From positions 1-64,000 of the forward strand of contig JAFSFB010000014.1 of assembly GCA_017435385.1 (NCBI GenBank): a stretch of 64,000 nt of DNA. Reading direction: 5' to 3'. Origin of the DNA: Clostridia bacterium (GTDB lineage: Bacteria > Bacillota > Clostridia > Oscillospirales > Acutalibacteraceae). Shown in pieces: positions 9,155 through 18,776 of this stretch. The notes beneath the pieces were generated by a model that was not told the origin of the DNA, did no database searches, and saw only the letters and a program-made list of their open reading frames with translations. Made by a program: the position numbers and the translations under genes. Position 1 is the stretch's first letter. Each line of letters starts with the position of its first letter.

Positions 9155-10381
9155 TTATTTTTTTAGAACATCTCTGCGGTAGTAAGGCATATAAACCTCG
9201 CTGTCCCTGACAGGGCAGCCCGCAACGCTTGCGTTTCGCATGAGCTCGGTGCATTTGCTGCATTTGAGGCATACCTTGCTTTTGTCGAGCTTACCGTTTT
9301 GCAGATAATCTCTGAAGAAATCGGGGTATGCGAAGGTCATGCGGCCGAAGCCTGCAAGGTCGGCAACGCCGTCCGAAAGAGCATCCGACACATAATCAAG
9401 AGCGTTTTCGCCCTCAAAGCTGAGTCCCGACATGATGAATTTTATCTCGGGGAAAGCGGTTTTCAGCTCTTTCGTTACGCCGTATATTCTTTCCATTCCG
9501 ATTTTTCCGTCCTCGGGAGCATTGATGCAGGGACGGTTGATATGCGGAATGAGATAGGGGTTTCCGAGTGTCAGATTGATCAGCCCGATGCCTCTTTTCT
9601 TCAGTTCGGTGATAATGATTTTAGTTTCTGAAAGGTCGATCTCATTTTCTGCGTTTACCCCATAGCCGTAGGGGTAGGGGAAGCAGTCGCAGGCATTGAG
9701 CCTTGTTGTTACGAAAAGCTTGTCAGCGGCTTTTCTTGCGCTGTCAACGCATTCGAGATAGAGCCTCATTCGGTTTTCAAGACTTCCGCCGTAACGGCCT
9801 TCACGCTCCGTTGCGCTGAGGAATTCGTTGAAAAGATATCCGTGACAGCATTTGACATCGATTCCGTCAAAGCCGACCTCCTGAGCGAGTCTTGCCGCCT
9901 CGGCATATCTGAGGGGAATGCTTTCGCAGTATCCGTCATTCGCAACGGTATAGGGCTGGTTTTCCTTTCCTTTTTCCCAATGGCTGTTTCTGTAAGCGAC
10001 GATGGGCTCGGGAGTGCCGTTCGGCTTGCTGAATCTTCCGCTGTGGGTGAGCTGAACGATGATAAGCGGCTCATATCCGCATTCATCAAGAGCGGTTTTG
10101 CGGATTTCGGCAAGAAGCTCCGAATAGCTGTCTTTCGTTTCCTCATTCAGATAAAGCTGACGGGGATTGGCTCTGCCCTCTGCGCAGACCGCCGTTGCCT
10201 CGAACCAGATTATTGCCGCACCCGAACGGGCGAAACGCAGATATCTTCTTCTCGTCAGCTCGCCGATCGCACCGTTTTCCTTTCCGTCGCAGCCCTCCAT
10301 AGGGTGAAAAACGATTCTGTTGGGAATCTGTCTGCCGTAAATGCTCAAAGGTGTGTTGAGTATATTATTCAAAAGAATCAT
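9155..10381 (-). CDS. Old Yellow Enzyme-like NADH:flavin oxidoreductase
   Basis: FMN-binding TIM-barrel ene-reductase of about 408 residues, first gene of the minus-strand operon. It has the NRIVFHPMEG N-terminus, the substrate-site segment CCHGYLFNEFLS and RYGGSLENR. A C-terminal cysteine cluster (CLKCSKC, then GC) resembles the 4Fe-4S ligands of 2,4-dienoyl-CoA reductases, but the FAD/NAD domain of those enzymes is absent. The start is uncertain: AAGAGG directly abuts the ATG at 10381, and a TTG three codons later (10372) has better spacing and gives the usual MNN-type N-terminus. It probably reduces an enone, with electrons from a partner protein or NAD(P)H. Confidence 0.85.
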   Translation of the reverse strand: MILLNNILNTPLSIYGRQIPNRIVFHPMEGCDGKENGAIGELTRRRYLRFARSGAAIIWFEATAVCAEGRANPRQLYLNEETKDSYSELLAEIRKTALDECGYEPLIIVQLTHSGRFSKPNGTPEPIVAYRNSHWEKGKENQPYTVANDGYCESIPLRYAEAARLAQEVGFDGIDVKCCHGYLFNEFLSATEREGRYGGSLENRMRLYLECVDSARKAADKLFVTTRLNACDCFPYPYGYGVNAENEIDLSETKIIITELKKRGIGLINLTLGNPYLIPHINRPCINAPEDGKIGMERIYGVTKELKTAFPEIKFIMSGLSFEGENALDYVSDALSDGVADLAGFGRMTFAYPDFFRDYLQNGKLDKSKVCLKCSKCTELMRNASVAGCPVRDSEVYMPYYRRDVLKK

Positions 10382-10404
10382 CCTCTTCAAATTGCTTTAA
10401 CTAC

Positions 10405-10433
10405 ATTAAACAATATATTTAATGATTTTTCAA
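10405..10433 (-). promoter_or_regulatory. sigma-A promoter of the minus-strand operon
   Basis: Minus-strand TTGAAA (10428-10433), 17-bp spacer, TTTAAT (10405-10410). It drives the OYE-SDR-flavoprotein-GH3-esterase operon. Confidence 0.55.
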
Positions 10434-10477
10434 TGGATATATCAAATTTTTCGGAAAAAGCATTGTCAAAAGCTGTT

Positions 10478-10506
10478 GTAATTCGCAAATGAATAAAGTA
10501 TAATAA
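10478..10506 (+). promoter_or_regulatory. sigma-A promoter
   Basis: TTGTAA (10478-10483), 17-bp spacer, TATAAT (10501-10506), ahead of the plus-strand beta-helix gene and divergent from the operon promoter 70 bases away. A shared operator in between is possible. Confidence 0.7.
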
Positions 10507-10535
10507 AAGAATAACACCGGAGGAGCAGAAAACTC

Positions 10536-12167
10536 ATGAACGAACTGAGCAGTCTTTTTCTGAATATCAGCGACGGGGAAACCGTTGTTCTTGAAAAGAA
10601 AAGAATTTATGATGTCAGGCAGGACGATTCTTTCTTTAAAGAAGGCTATTTCTGCTCAAACACGGCAAAAAAGCACGAAAATCCGAACGGTTACCGTCAT
10701 GCGGCGATATTTCTGAAGGACAGAAAAAACATTGTTATAGACGGCAACGGAGCAACGCTTCTCGTTCACGGAAAGATGACTCCGATGCTTTTTGATAAAT
10801 GCGAAAATGTGACTGTCAGGAACCTTGCGGTTGATTACGCCTGCCCCACAATGTCGGAATTTACGGTTCTTTCCCGTGATGAGGAAAGCTGTGTTATCCG
10901 CATCAATGACGACTGCCTTTTCAGAGTTGACGGAAACGAGCTTGTCTGGCACGGAGAATGCGGCGCTGACGGGAAACCCTATTGGGAGGACTCCAGCCAC
11001 GGCAACCGCAGACATGTCAAGATATTTGATCCGCAAACCCGGCAGACGAGGGATTTTAACAGGGATGACATGGCTTTCAAAAAAATTGAAGTGCTCGGAG
11101 AAAATACTCTCAGACTGTATCCCGTCAACAAGCATGCGGATTTTGCGGCGGGCTGTGTTTATCAGACGAGAAACATTGTCAGAGATCAGACGGGCAGCAT
11201 GTTTCAGCGGTGCAGAAATCTCTGCTTTGAGAACCTGAGAATCATGTTCATGCACGGACTCGGAATGGTTTCTCAGTTCTGTGAAAACGTGACCTATCGA
11301 AGCTGCGATTTCAGCCCTAAGGAGGGCAGAACCGTTGCAAGCACCGCCGATTTCTTCCAGTTTTCGGGCTGCAGAGGCAACCTTGAAATCGAAAACTGCA
11401 AGGCGTGGGGTGCTCATGACGATTATGTCAATGTTCACGGAACTCATCTGAGAATTGTCGAAAAGAACGATGCCGAAAACAGCATGACCGTTCGCTTCAT
11501 GCATGCGGAAACATGGGGCTTTCAGGCATTTGAGGCAGGGGATGAGCTTGAATTTATCCGCTGGGATACGCTTATTCCCTATGCGACTGCAAGGGTTGAA
11601 AAATATGAGAAGATAAACGATACGGACATAAAGCTTTTTGCCGACGGACCGTTTCCCGATATCACCGTCGAGAAGGATGTCGTCGAGAATGCGTCGTGGA
11701 CACCCGATCTTCATGTTTCGGGATGCGATTTCGGCGCAACCTCGGGCAGAGGGATCCTTTGCACGACAAGAGGAAAGGTCGTTATCGAAAACAACCGCTT
11801 CTCCGATCTCTGGGGTCCTGCGCTTCTCGTTGAGGATGACTGCAATTTCTGGTTTGAGTCGGGTTATACAAAGGAGATCGTTTTCAGAAACAATGTTGTT
11901 TCGGGCTGTGATTTCAGCAATAATTGGGAGGGCTCACCCGTTATCCGATATTCCCCCAAGGTAATGAATGAGGCTTCCTCGGAATATGTTCACGGAAAGC
12001 TCGTTCTCAGCGGAAACCGCTTTGAAAAGCCGATGAATGCGGCTCACTGTATATGGTTGACTTATCTCGGGGAAGCCGAGATAACGGATAATATTTTTGA
12101 TGCGCCTTATACCGTTCACAAGGCTTGTGTCGGCAAGGTGACCGAAAGCGGAAACAGAATTCCGTGA
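10536..12167 (+). CDS. right-handed beta-helix protein, GH110-like
   Basis: Protein of 543 residues made of parallel beta-helix repeats (many N-V/I-x-I-x-N/G turns). The GAHDDYVNVHGTHLRI segment has the double-Asp seen in family 110 alpha-1,3-galactosidases, which release terminal galactose from glycans. No clear signal peptide is visible. GGAGG lies 10 bases before the ATG. It is the first gene of a plus-strand series with a transporter and a sugar isomerase. GH110 is my best match; other beta-helix glycosidases or lyases remain possible. Confidence 0.65.
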   Translation: MNELSSLFLNISDGETVVLEKKRIYDVRQDDSFFKEGYFCSNTAKKHENPNGYRHAAIFLKDRKNIVIDGNGATLLVHGKMTPMLFDKCENVTVRNLAVDYACPTMSEFTVLSRDEESCVIRINDDCLFRVDGNELVWHGECGADGKPYWEDSSHGNRRHVKIFDPQTRQTRDFNRDDMAFKKIEVLGENTLRLYPVNKHADFAAGCVYQTRNIVRDQTGSMFQRCRNLCFENLRIMFMHGLGMVSQFCENVTYRSCDFSPKEGRTVASTADFFQFSGCRGNLEIENCKAWGAHDDYVNVHGTHLRIVEKNDAENSMTVRFMHAETWGFQAFEAGDELEFIRWDTLIPYATARVEKYEKINDTDIKLFADGPFPDITVEKDVVENASWTPDLHVSGCDFGATSGRGILCTTRGKVVIENNRFSDLWGPALLVEDDCNFWFESGYTKEIVFRNNVVSGCDFSNNWEGSPVIRYSPKVMNEASSEYVHGKLVLSGNRFEKPMNAAHCIWLTYLGEAEITDNIFDAPYTVHKACVGKVTESGNRIP

Positions 12168-12195
12168 TGCTTTGATTGATAACAAGGAGAATGAA

Positions 12196-12738
12196 ATGAA
12201 ACTTCTTTTGAAACTTTTTGCCGTCTTTGCCAAGGTCGGGGTCATGACCTTCGGCGGCGGATATGCGATGATTCCGATTCTTCAGCGTGAGGTCGTTGAA
12301 AAGCAGAAATGGGCGAGCGAAGAGGAGCTGATGGACTATTTTGCCATCGGTCAATGCACACCCGGTATTATCGCCGTGAATACGGCGACCTTCATCGGGC
12401 AGAAAAACAAAGGCGTTTTCGGAGGCATTTTTGCAACGCTCGGGCTTGTTTTTCCGTCGCTTGTCATCATCTCGCTTCTTGCGGGAGTTATCGAAGCTTT
12501 TTCGCATATCGTCTGGGTTCAGCATGCTTTCGGAGGCATTCGCATCTGCGTTTGCGTTCTTATCGTCAATGCGGTCATCAAGCTGTTCAAAAAAGCGGTT
12601 ATCGATAAGTTTTCGTTTGTTGTTTTTCTTGCAGTTGCGCTTGCCGCTTTCTTCACCGACCTGAGCCCCGTCATATTCGTTCTTGTTGCGGCTGTGCTCG
12701 GCGTTGTCATTAAGAATGCAGGAGGTAAAAAGGCATGA
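12196..12738 (+). CDS. chromate transporter-type membrane protein, N-half
   Basis: First half of a split CHR-family transporter, 180 residues and mostly hydrophobic, with the FGGGYAMIP signature and a CTPG segment. AAGGAG precedes the ATG at 12196; a TTG eight codons earlier has no ribosome site. Its stop overlaps the start of the next gene by four bases, so the halves are co-translated and should form a heterodimer. The family is named for chromate efflux, but in fermentative Clostridia the physiological anion is usually unknown. Confidence 0.85.
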   Translation: MKLLLKLFAVFAKVGVMTFGGGYAMIPILQREVVEKQKWASEEELMDYFAIGQCTPGIIAVNTATFIGQKNKGVFGGIFATLGLVFPSLVIISLLAGVIEAFSHIVWVQHAFGGIRICVCVLIVNAVIKLFKKAVIDKFSFVVFLAVALAAFFTDLSPVIFVLVAAVLGVVIKNAGGKKA

Positions 12739-13313
12739 TCTTTCTCAGAATTTTCTTTGAGTTTTTCAAAACGGGCCTTTTTGCCGTAGGCGGCGGCATG
12801 GCAACGATCCCGTTTCTCTATAAGATATCCGACAGCACGGGATGGTTCACTCATCAGGATCTTGCGAATATGATTGCCGTCAGCGAATCAACTCCCGGTC
12901 CGATAGGAGTCAACATGGCGACCTATGTCGGTTATATAACGGGCATGCGTGAATCGGGTGTTTTCGGAGCGATCCTCGGTGCCGTCACGGCAACGCTCGG
13001 ACTGATTGCCCCTGCGGTTATCATCATTCTGATCGTTGCATCGTTTCTCAAGAATTTCCGTGACAACAAATATCTGAACTCTGCTTTTTACGGACTCCGC
13101 CCTGCGTCGACGGGTCTTATTGCGGCGGCGGGACTGAGCGTTGCGGCGTCAAACTTTTTCCCCGAGGCATTTACTCTTGCCTCATTCAATTGGAAGGGAG
13201 CAATTCTTGCAGTTGTTCTGATCGTGCTGACAAACATCAAAAAGCTCAGCAAGATTCATCCGATAGTTTTTATTGCGTTGTCTGCGGTCGTCGGAGTGGT
13301 TTTTTCGTTTTGA
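12735..13313 (+). CDS. chromate transporter-type membrane protein, C-half
   Basis: Second half of the split CHR transporter, 192 residues. The VGGGMATIP motif and the STPGP segment mirror those of the partner, showing the internal duplication typical of the family. Translation starts in the ATGA overlap with the preceding gene. Five or six hydrophobic segments are visible. The substrate anion is not predictable. Confidence 0.85.
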   Translation: MIFLRIFFEFFKTGLFAVGGGMATIPFLYKISDSTGWFTHQDLANMIAVSESTPGPIGVNMATYVGYITGMRESGVFGAILGAVTATLGLIAPAVIIILIVASFLKNFRDNKYLNSAFYGLRPASTGLIAAAGLSVAASNFFPEAFTLASFNWKGAILAVVLIVLTNIKKLSKIHPIVFIALSAVVGVVFSF

Positions 13314-13349
13314 TATGTCGGCAGAATGAATTGAAAAGAAGGTGATGAC

Positions 13350-14114
13350 ATGCTCGTTGGATTTACTTCAACAACTTTTCTTAATATAAAGAGCCTTGAA
13401 AAGATCGTGAAGATCGCCGTTGACTGCGGTGCGGACTGCATCGAGTGGGGCGGCAATCTCCATGTCACAAGTCCCGAAGAAGCGAAAAAAGCGAAGGAGC
13501 TTTGCTCTGCCGCCAAAATAAAGATAAGCTCATACGGCAGCTATTACCGTGTCGGAAGTGCCGATTCGCAGGAGTGGAAAAGAATCTGTGAAATTGCTTC
13601 GGCGATGGGTGCTCCTGCCGTCAGAGTGTGGCTGGGTAATTCTGACAGCGAAAAAACCGATGCCGCCGATTATGATGCGATCGTTTCGGATGCAAAGGCG
13701 ATGTGTGCCGTTGCGGCGGAATACGGGATATCGGTCTGCTGCGAATGCCACGGCAACACATATAACAACAATACCGATGCTTTTCTGAAGATCAGAAGTG
13801 ACATCGGAGCAGATAATTTCAGAACTTATTTCCAGTCACGCTATTGCCGAAGGGAATACGATCTCGACCGGATAGAAAGAACCCTTCCCTTCACGGAGCT
13901 GGTGCATATTTCTTATTCCGAGCAGAGGAGAGAGCAGTTTCCTAAGCGTGATTCATCCTATATCGGTTCGCTTCTCGACAAGCTCGTTTCAGTCGGATTT
14001 GACGGCGATATGCTCGTTGAGTTTACCTATCCGTTCATGAAAAAGGGCATACCGCTGTTTCTTGAACGGGATATCAAAAAACTGAAAGCCGAAGTCGGCT
14101 GCAGGGAGGAATGA
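13350..14114 (+). CDS. sugar phosphate isomerase/epimerase (TIM barrel)
   Basis: Xylose-isomerase-like TIM-barrel protein of 254 residues. Acidic metal-binding positions appear in IEWGG, CECHGN and LVEFTYPF, spaced as in the AP-endonuclease-2/hydroxypyruvate-isomerase-like family. AAGAAGG precedes the ATG. It lies between a transporter pair and a symporter, two bases from the next gene, so it probably isomerises or epimerises the imported sugar or polyol. The exact substrate is unknown. Confidence 0.8.
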   Translation: MLVGFTSTTFLNIKSLEKIVKIAVDCGADCIEWGGNLHVTSPEEAKKAKELCSAAKIKISSYGSYYRVGSADSQEWKRICEIASAMGAPAVRVWLGNSDSEKTDAADYDAIVSDAKAMCAVAAEYGISVCCECHGNTYNNNTDAFLKIRSDIGADNFRTYFQSRYCRREYDLDRIERTLPFTELVHISYSEQRREQFPKRDSSYIGSLLDKLVSVGFDGDMLVEFTYPFMKKGIPLFLERDIKKLKAEVGCREE

Positions 14115-14116
14115 CT

Positions 14117-16291
14117 ATGTCAGACAAATCTGTTATTTCAAAAGCAAAAAATCTGTACCTCACGGCAAAGGAATACTGGACTGAACCGCCGAAGGGGAAC
14201 TATATCCCTTATAAGGAGGTTGCAAGCCTGAGCGGAGCAGGCTTCGGTGTTTACTGGACAACGCTGCTTGCTTCAACGATCGGTCTGAATGCATCGAATT
14301 TCCTTGTCGGTGCGAGCATCGGGCTCAGACCCGTTGATCTTCAGATCATGCTCAATGTTGCAAACCTTATCGGCATTCCGATGGGTATTTTCCGAAGCTG
14401 GTACTATGATAATCATAATATCAAGGGCGGCAAGTTCCTTCCTTTTATTCAGAGAACGGGTCTGCCTATTGTTCTTATCTCCTTGATATTTGTCTGGCTT
14501 CCGTATGAAAACATGGAATATATAACCAAGGCAGTCGTTGTCTGGTTCATGTATATGCTTCTTAATGTGTTCTTTTGTTTTTATAATGAAAGCTATACAT
14601 ATTTTCAGCAGATCATAAGTCCGGATGCTCAGGAGAGAGCAACGGTCATGAGCATTTCGCAGGTCATTTATTCCCTTGCGCCAACGATCACGAACCTTAT
14701 TATTCCTCTGATCGCAGGTCTGACATGGGGACTTAATAATATCTGGACTTACAGAATTATCTATCCCGTTTTTACGATTGTCGGTCTTATAATTGCAACC
14801 TTCTTCTTCCGCAGAGTCAAGGAAAGGCTGATCCTCCCCAAGAAGAAGCCCGAGCCCGTGAGAATGCTTGATGCCATCCGTGAGGTTGCGAAGAATAAGT
14901 ATTATTGGATCATTCAGGCTGCAGGATGGGTCGTTTTTCTCGAGTCGGGCTACGGAGTCATTCTCGGCTGGTCATTTGTTTATGCTCACGGCGGAGCATA
15001 CGAGGCTTCTCTCGGTCTGGCGAATACGATCATCGGAAACGCCGCTCTCTGGTCGATGCTTCTTGCTCCTCTTGCTATCAAGAAGATGGGAAAAAGGAAT
15101 CTTCTGATAACGGCGAACTCCATCAATATTCTGATCCTGCTGATTCTTTATTTCGTTTATAAAAATCTTATTCTTATCTGTGTTCTCTGGTATGTCAACA
15201 CATTTATCAACACCTTCTGGAACATAGTTCAGCATAACATCAGCGCAGATATGAGGGATTATCATCAATGGAAAACGGGAGTCAGGGTCGACGGACTTTT
15301 CGGACCTCTCGGAATGATAGGAACGGCTATCGGATTTTTCACGGGCATGTTCTATCCCGCAGTTTATGAAAAGATGGGACTGATCGAGGACTATAATGTT
15401 CTCTATGATGACACGGTGCGCAACGGACTCTTTGAGGTTCTGATTCTCTGCTCGGCGGTGGGCGCACTCCTGAATCTTATTCCCTTCTGCTTCTATGACC
15501 TGACCGAAAACAAGCACAAGGCATATGTCGGCGTTCTGAAGATCCGTGCCATGTTTGAAAACTATTCAATGGGTGTTCTCGAGGACGGCGAGCTTTCCGA
15601 GGCGATGGAGATAATTCATCAGGCAAAGGAGCTTTTCGGGAAAACCAAGCTTCCCGTTGACAAGGCAAAACTCAGAGAAGCAAAAAGGCTTCCCCGAAAG
15701 ACTGCCGAGGAGAAAGAGCTGAGAGCTCAGGCAATCAGGCAGGCAAAGGCGGAGATAAACAACGCAAAAGAAACCAACCTTGCCATAGAAAGAGCGGCGA
15801 TAATCCTCGAGGATCTAAACAAATTTTCGGGTGAAGCGGGAGCAGCCAGAGTTGAAACCGCCAGAGCCGATTATGCAAAGGGAGAGGTTTATTTCTATGA
15901 GGATGCCGCAGAAGAGCTGAAAGCGGCAAAGCGTATGTCCGCAAAAACAAAATCGGAAAAAGAGATACGCTCCGATGCAATTAAAAATGCTAAGATCAAG
16001 AAGGAATCCGCTTCTCTCATCAGAAGATACGGTGCAGAAAATATTTCGGCTCCCGATGAAAGCATAAAGGAAGAAATTCTCTCCAGAGATTCGGGAAGCT
16101 TCTTTGAAAGCCTCAAAAATAAGCGTGAGCTCAATGCCTATCTCAAATCTGTTTCGGTGTATACGAGAATAATCAAGCCCTATACGGATGCAAAGAATCT
16201 GATTTCTCAGGCAGAGAACTATACGCATTATGATGAGCTTGAAGAAAAATATTTTTCATTGAACTGTGCAGAAGCAGCCGATGAGAGCTGA
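14117..16291 (+). CDS. GPH-type MFS sugar symporter with long C-tail
   Basis: Membrane symporter of the glycoside-pentoside-hexuronide/melibiose class. About 12 hydrophobic helices fill residues 30-465. The remaining ~260 residues are a charged, Ala/Lys/Glu-rich cytosolic extension. That tail holds a duplicated block, near residues 514-545 and 597-628 (LREAKRLPRKTAEEKE versus LKAAKRMSAKTKSEKE). Usual family members stop near 450-500 residues. The ATG at 14117 is preferred because GGGAGGA lies seven bases upstream; the ATG at 14111 is too close. It probably imports a glycoside or oligosaccharide processed by the neighbours. The tail may bind a regulator or enzyme. Confidence 0.85.
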   Translation: MSDKSVISKAKNLYLTAKEYWTEPPKGNYIPYKEVASLSGAGFGVYWTTLLASTIGLNASNFLVGASIGLRPVDLQIMLNVANLIGIPMGIFRSWYYDNHNIKGGKFLPFIQRTGLPIVLISLIFVWLPYENMEYITKAVVVWFMYMLLNVFFCFYNESYTYFQQIISPDAQERATVMSISQVIYSLAPTITNLIIPLIAGLTWGLNNIWTYRIIYPVFTIVGLIIATFFFRRVKERLILPKKKPEPVRMLDAIREVAKNKYYWIIQAAGWVVFLESGYGVILGWSFVYAHGGAYEASLGLANTIIGNAALWSMLLAPLAIKKMGKRNLLITANSINILILLILYFVYKNLILICVLWYVNTFINTFWNIVQHNISADMRDYHQWKTGVRVDGLFGPLGMIGTAIGFFTGMFYPAVYEKMGLIEDYNVLYDDTVRNGLFEVLILCSAVGALLNLIPFCFYDLTENKHKAYVGVLKIRAMFENYSMGVLEDGELSEAMEIIHQAKELFGKTKLPVDKAKLREAKRLPRKTAEEKELRAQAIRQAKAEINNAKETNLAIERAAIILEDLNKFSGEAGAARVETARADYAKGEVYFYEDAAEELKAAKRMSAKTKSEKEIRSDAIKNAKIKKESASLIRRYGAENISAPDESIKEEILSRDSGSFFESLKNKRELNAYLKSVSVYTRIIKPYTDAKNLISQAENYTHYDELEEKYFSLNCAEAADES

Positions 16292-16365
16292 CGGGCACGG
16301 CAGCGTTTCGGCATTCGGTTAAATAAACCGAGCGATAAACCGCCGTCATTTGTTCACTTTTTTAA

Positions 16366-16394
16366 TTGACAAAGACCGTTGCCCGATATATAAT
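16366..16394 (+). promoter_or_regulatory. consensus sigma-A promoter of pfl operon
   Basis: Perfect TTGACA (16366-16371), 17-bp spacer, perfect TATAAT (16389-16394), ending just before the riboswitch. Confidence 0.85.
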
Positions 16395-16402
16395 ATAGAT
16401 GA

Positions 16403-16476
16403 ACATTTGCATGACTGACGGATTTTGCGGATTACCGCAAGGGAGTGTGAATGTTATATAGCCGACCGTCTGGGCA
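16403..16476 (+). promoter_or_regulatory. ZTP riboswitch (pfl motif RNA)
   Basis: The segment matches the pfl-motif consensus in order: closing stem ACATT (16403-16407) with AATGT (16450-16454); TGACTGACGG; hairpin TTGCGG/CCGCAA (16425-16430, 16435-16440); AGGGAG; and the 3' block GCCGACCGTCTGGGCA (16461-16476). The pseudoknot pairs GACGG (16417-16421) perfectly with CCGTC (16466-16470). Known members sense ZTP/ZMP, the alarmone of folate shortage, and classically sit upstream of pfl or folate genes, as here. The 3' end is shared with the terminator stem, so ligand binding should block termination and switch pflB on. Confidence 0.9.
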
Positions 16477-16509
16477 AATCAGTTCATTCAACCTGATTTG
16501 CCCTTTTTT
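16472..16509 (+). terminator. riboswitch-controlled intrinsic terminator
   Basis: Perfect 11-bp stem (16472-16482 with 16493-16503) followed by six T. Its 5' arm begins inside the conserved TGGGCA of the ZTP aptamer, so the two structures are mutually exclusive. Confidence 0.9.
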
Positions 16510-16544
16510 GTTTTTTCAGGGTTTTCAGGAGAAAAGGAGTAATT

Positions 16545-18776
16545 ATGAAGCACGAAAATTGGAACGGATTTATTGAAGGCGTTTGGCAGGACGAAATCAA
16601 TGTTCGTGATTTCATCCAGACCAACTTTAAGGAATACTACGGCGATGCTTCTTTCCTCGCCGGTGCAACTCCCCGAACAAATGCGCTGATGGAAAAGGTT
16701 CAGGCTCTTTTTGCTCTCGAGCGTCAGAAGGGCGGAGTGCTTGATATCGATACCGATACCGTATCGTCGCTCACAAGCTATGCACCGGGCTATATCGACA
16801 AGGATAATGAGCTCATCGTCGGCATGCAGACGGACAGCCCCCTCAAAAGAGGTGTCAATCCCTTCGGCGGTATCAGAATGGCACGTCAGGCATGCGAGGC
16901 TTACGGCTATAAGCTCAGCGACAAGGTTGAGCAGGAATTTCTTTACAGAACGACTCATAACTCGGGCGTTTTCAGAGCATATACCGACGAAATGCGTCTT
17001 GCTCGCAAATGCCATGTCATAACGGGTCTTCCCGATGCTTACGGCAGAGGCAGAATCATCGGCGACTACCGCAGAGTTGCTCTCTACGGCGTTGACAGAC
17101 TTATCGAAGAAAAGAAAAAGGACAAGGCAAAGCTTGCAGACGGAGCTTTCAACACGGAAACGATCCGACTTGACGAGGAGCTTTTCCAGCAGATCGCTTT
17201 CCTCGGTTATATGAAAGAAATGGCGGCTATGTACGGCTGTGACATCAGCTCTCCCGCCGCAAATGCAAAAGAGGCAATTCAATGGACTTATTTTGCGTAT
17301 CTCGCTTCGATCAAGGAGCAGAACGGAGCGGCGATGTCGCTCGGCAGAGTAAGCAGTTTCTTTGATATTTATATTGAGCGTGATATTGCAAACGGCGTTC
17401 TCACCGAAGAGGGAGCTCAGGAGCTCATGGACGATTTCGTCATCAAGCTCAGAATCGCAAGACATCTTCGCACTCCCGAATATAACGAGCTTTTCGGCGG
17501 CGATCCGATGTGGATAACCGAGGCTGTCGGCGGAATGGGTGAGGACGGAAGAACCCTCGTCACGAAAAACAGTTTCCGCATGCTCAACACTCTTTATACT
17601 CTCGGTTCATCTCCCGAGCCGAACCTGACCGTTCTCTGGTCGACCGCTCTTCCCGCAAACTTCAAGAAGTTCTGCGCAAAGGTTTCAGCCGACACCGACT
17701 CGATCCAGTATGAAAACGATGACCTCATGCGTCCCGATTACGGCGACGATTATGCAATCGCATGCTGCGTTTCGGCGATGAAGGTCGGTAAGCAGATGCA
17801 GTTCTTCGGTGCAAGATGCAATCTTGCAAAGCTTCTTCTTATTGCAATCAACGGCGGATATGACACGACAAGCGGAATCCATATCGGTCCTCAGATGAAT
17901 ATCATGGACGGCGATAAGCTTGACTATGATGCCGTCATGCGCCGCTATATGATCTATATTTCATGGCTCAGCCATCTCTATGTCAACACGATGAATGTCA
18001 TCCACTATATGCATGACAAATATGCATATGAAAAGACTCAGATGGCTCTTCACGATACCGATGTTCACCGTTTCATGGCATTCGGCGTTGCGGGTCTTTC
18101 GGTTGTAGCCGATTCGCTCAGCGCCATCAGATATGCCGATGTCCGTCCGATAAAGGACGAAAACGGTTTTGTTGTTGATTTTGAAACAACGGGCGATTTC
18201 CCGAAATTCGGAAACGACGACGACAGAGTTGACTCCATCGCAAAGGAAATGACTCATACCGTTATCACCGAACTCAGGAAGAATCAGACCTACAGAAACG
18301 CAGAGCATACTCTTTCCGTTCTTACCATCACATCGAATGTTATGTACGGCAAGAACACGGGCGCAACTCCCGACGAAAGAAAGGCAGGTGCTCCGTTTGC
18401 ACCGGGTGCAAACCCCATGCATAACCGAGAGGAAAACGGCGCTCTTGCTTCGCTCAATTCGATCACGAAGCTCAGCTATGCTGACTGCCGTGACGGTATT
18501 TCAAACACATTCTCGATAACTCCTGAAGCTCTCGGCAAGACCGAGGATGAGAGAATCGACAATCTTGTCGGCATTCTTGACGGATATTTCTCGAAAATGG
18601 CTCATCATATCAATGTCAATGTTCTCAACCGTGAAACGCTCATGAAGGCATATGAAAAGCCCGAGGATTATCCCAACCTCACGATCCGTGTTTCAGGCTA
18701 TGCGGTAAACTTCAACAAGCTTTCGAGAGAACAGCAGCGTGAGGTTATCAGCCGCACATTCCATGAATGCATATGA
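16545..18776 (+). CDS. pflB: formate C-acetyltransferase (pyruvate formate-lyase)
   Basis: Glycyl-radical enzyme that converts pyruvate and CoA to acetyl-CoA and formate in the cytosol. Length 743 residues, as for E. coli PflB. The adjacent active-site cysteines are C407-C408 in ACCVSAM, and the radical glycine is G718 in RVSGYAV near the C-terminus. The adjacent cysteine pair separates it from diol dehydratases and other glycyl-radical enzymes. AAAGGAG precedes the ATG. It is controlled by the ZTP riboswitch and terminator and overlaps its activase gene, pflA. Formate feeds one-carbon folate metabolism, which fits ZTP control. Confidence 0.97.
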   Translation: MKHENWNGFIEGVWQDEINVRDFIQTNFKEYYGDASFLAGATPRTNALMEKVQALFALERQKGGVLDIDTDTVSSLTSYAPGYIDKDNELIVGMQTDSPLKRGVNPFGGIRMARQACEAYGYKLSDKVEQEFLYRTTHNSGVFRAYTDEMRLARKCHVITGLPDAYGRGRIIGDYRRVALYGVDRLIEEKKKDKAKLADGAFNTETIRLDEELFQQIAFLGYMKEMAAMYGCDISSPAANAKEAIQWTYFAYLASIKEQNGAAMSLGRVSSFFDIYIERDIANGVLTEEGAQELMDDFVIKLRIARHLRTPEYNELFGGDPMWITEAVGGMGEDGRTLVTKNSFRMLNTLYTLGSSPEPNLTVLWSTALPANFKKFCAKVSADTDSIQYENDDLMRPDYGDDYAIACCVSAMKVGKQMQFFGARCNLAKLLLIAINGGYDTTSGIHIGPQMNIMDGDKLDYDAVMRRYMIYISWLSHLYVNTMNVIHYMHDKYAYEKTQMALHDTDVHRFMAFGVAGLSVVADSLSAIRYADVRPIKDENGFVVDFETTGDFPKFGNDDDRVDSIAKEMTHTVITELRKNQTYRNAEHTLSVLTITSNVMYGKNTGATPDERKAGAPFAPGANPMHNREENGALASLNSITKLSYADCRDGISNTFSITPEALGKTEDERIDNLVGILDGYFSKMAHHINVNVLNRETLMKAYEKPEDYPNLTIRVSGYAVNFNKLSREQQREVISRTFHECI

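Noticed and set aside
10656..11714. 352-codon minus-strand open frame
   Set aside because: Antisense to the beta-helix gene; no family features.
16488..17465. 325-codon minus-strand open frame
   Set aside because: Antisense to pflB and its terminator; no ribosome site.
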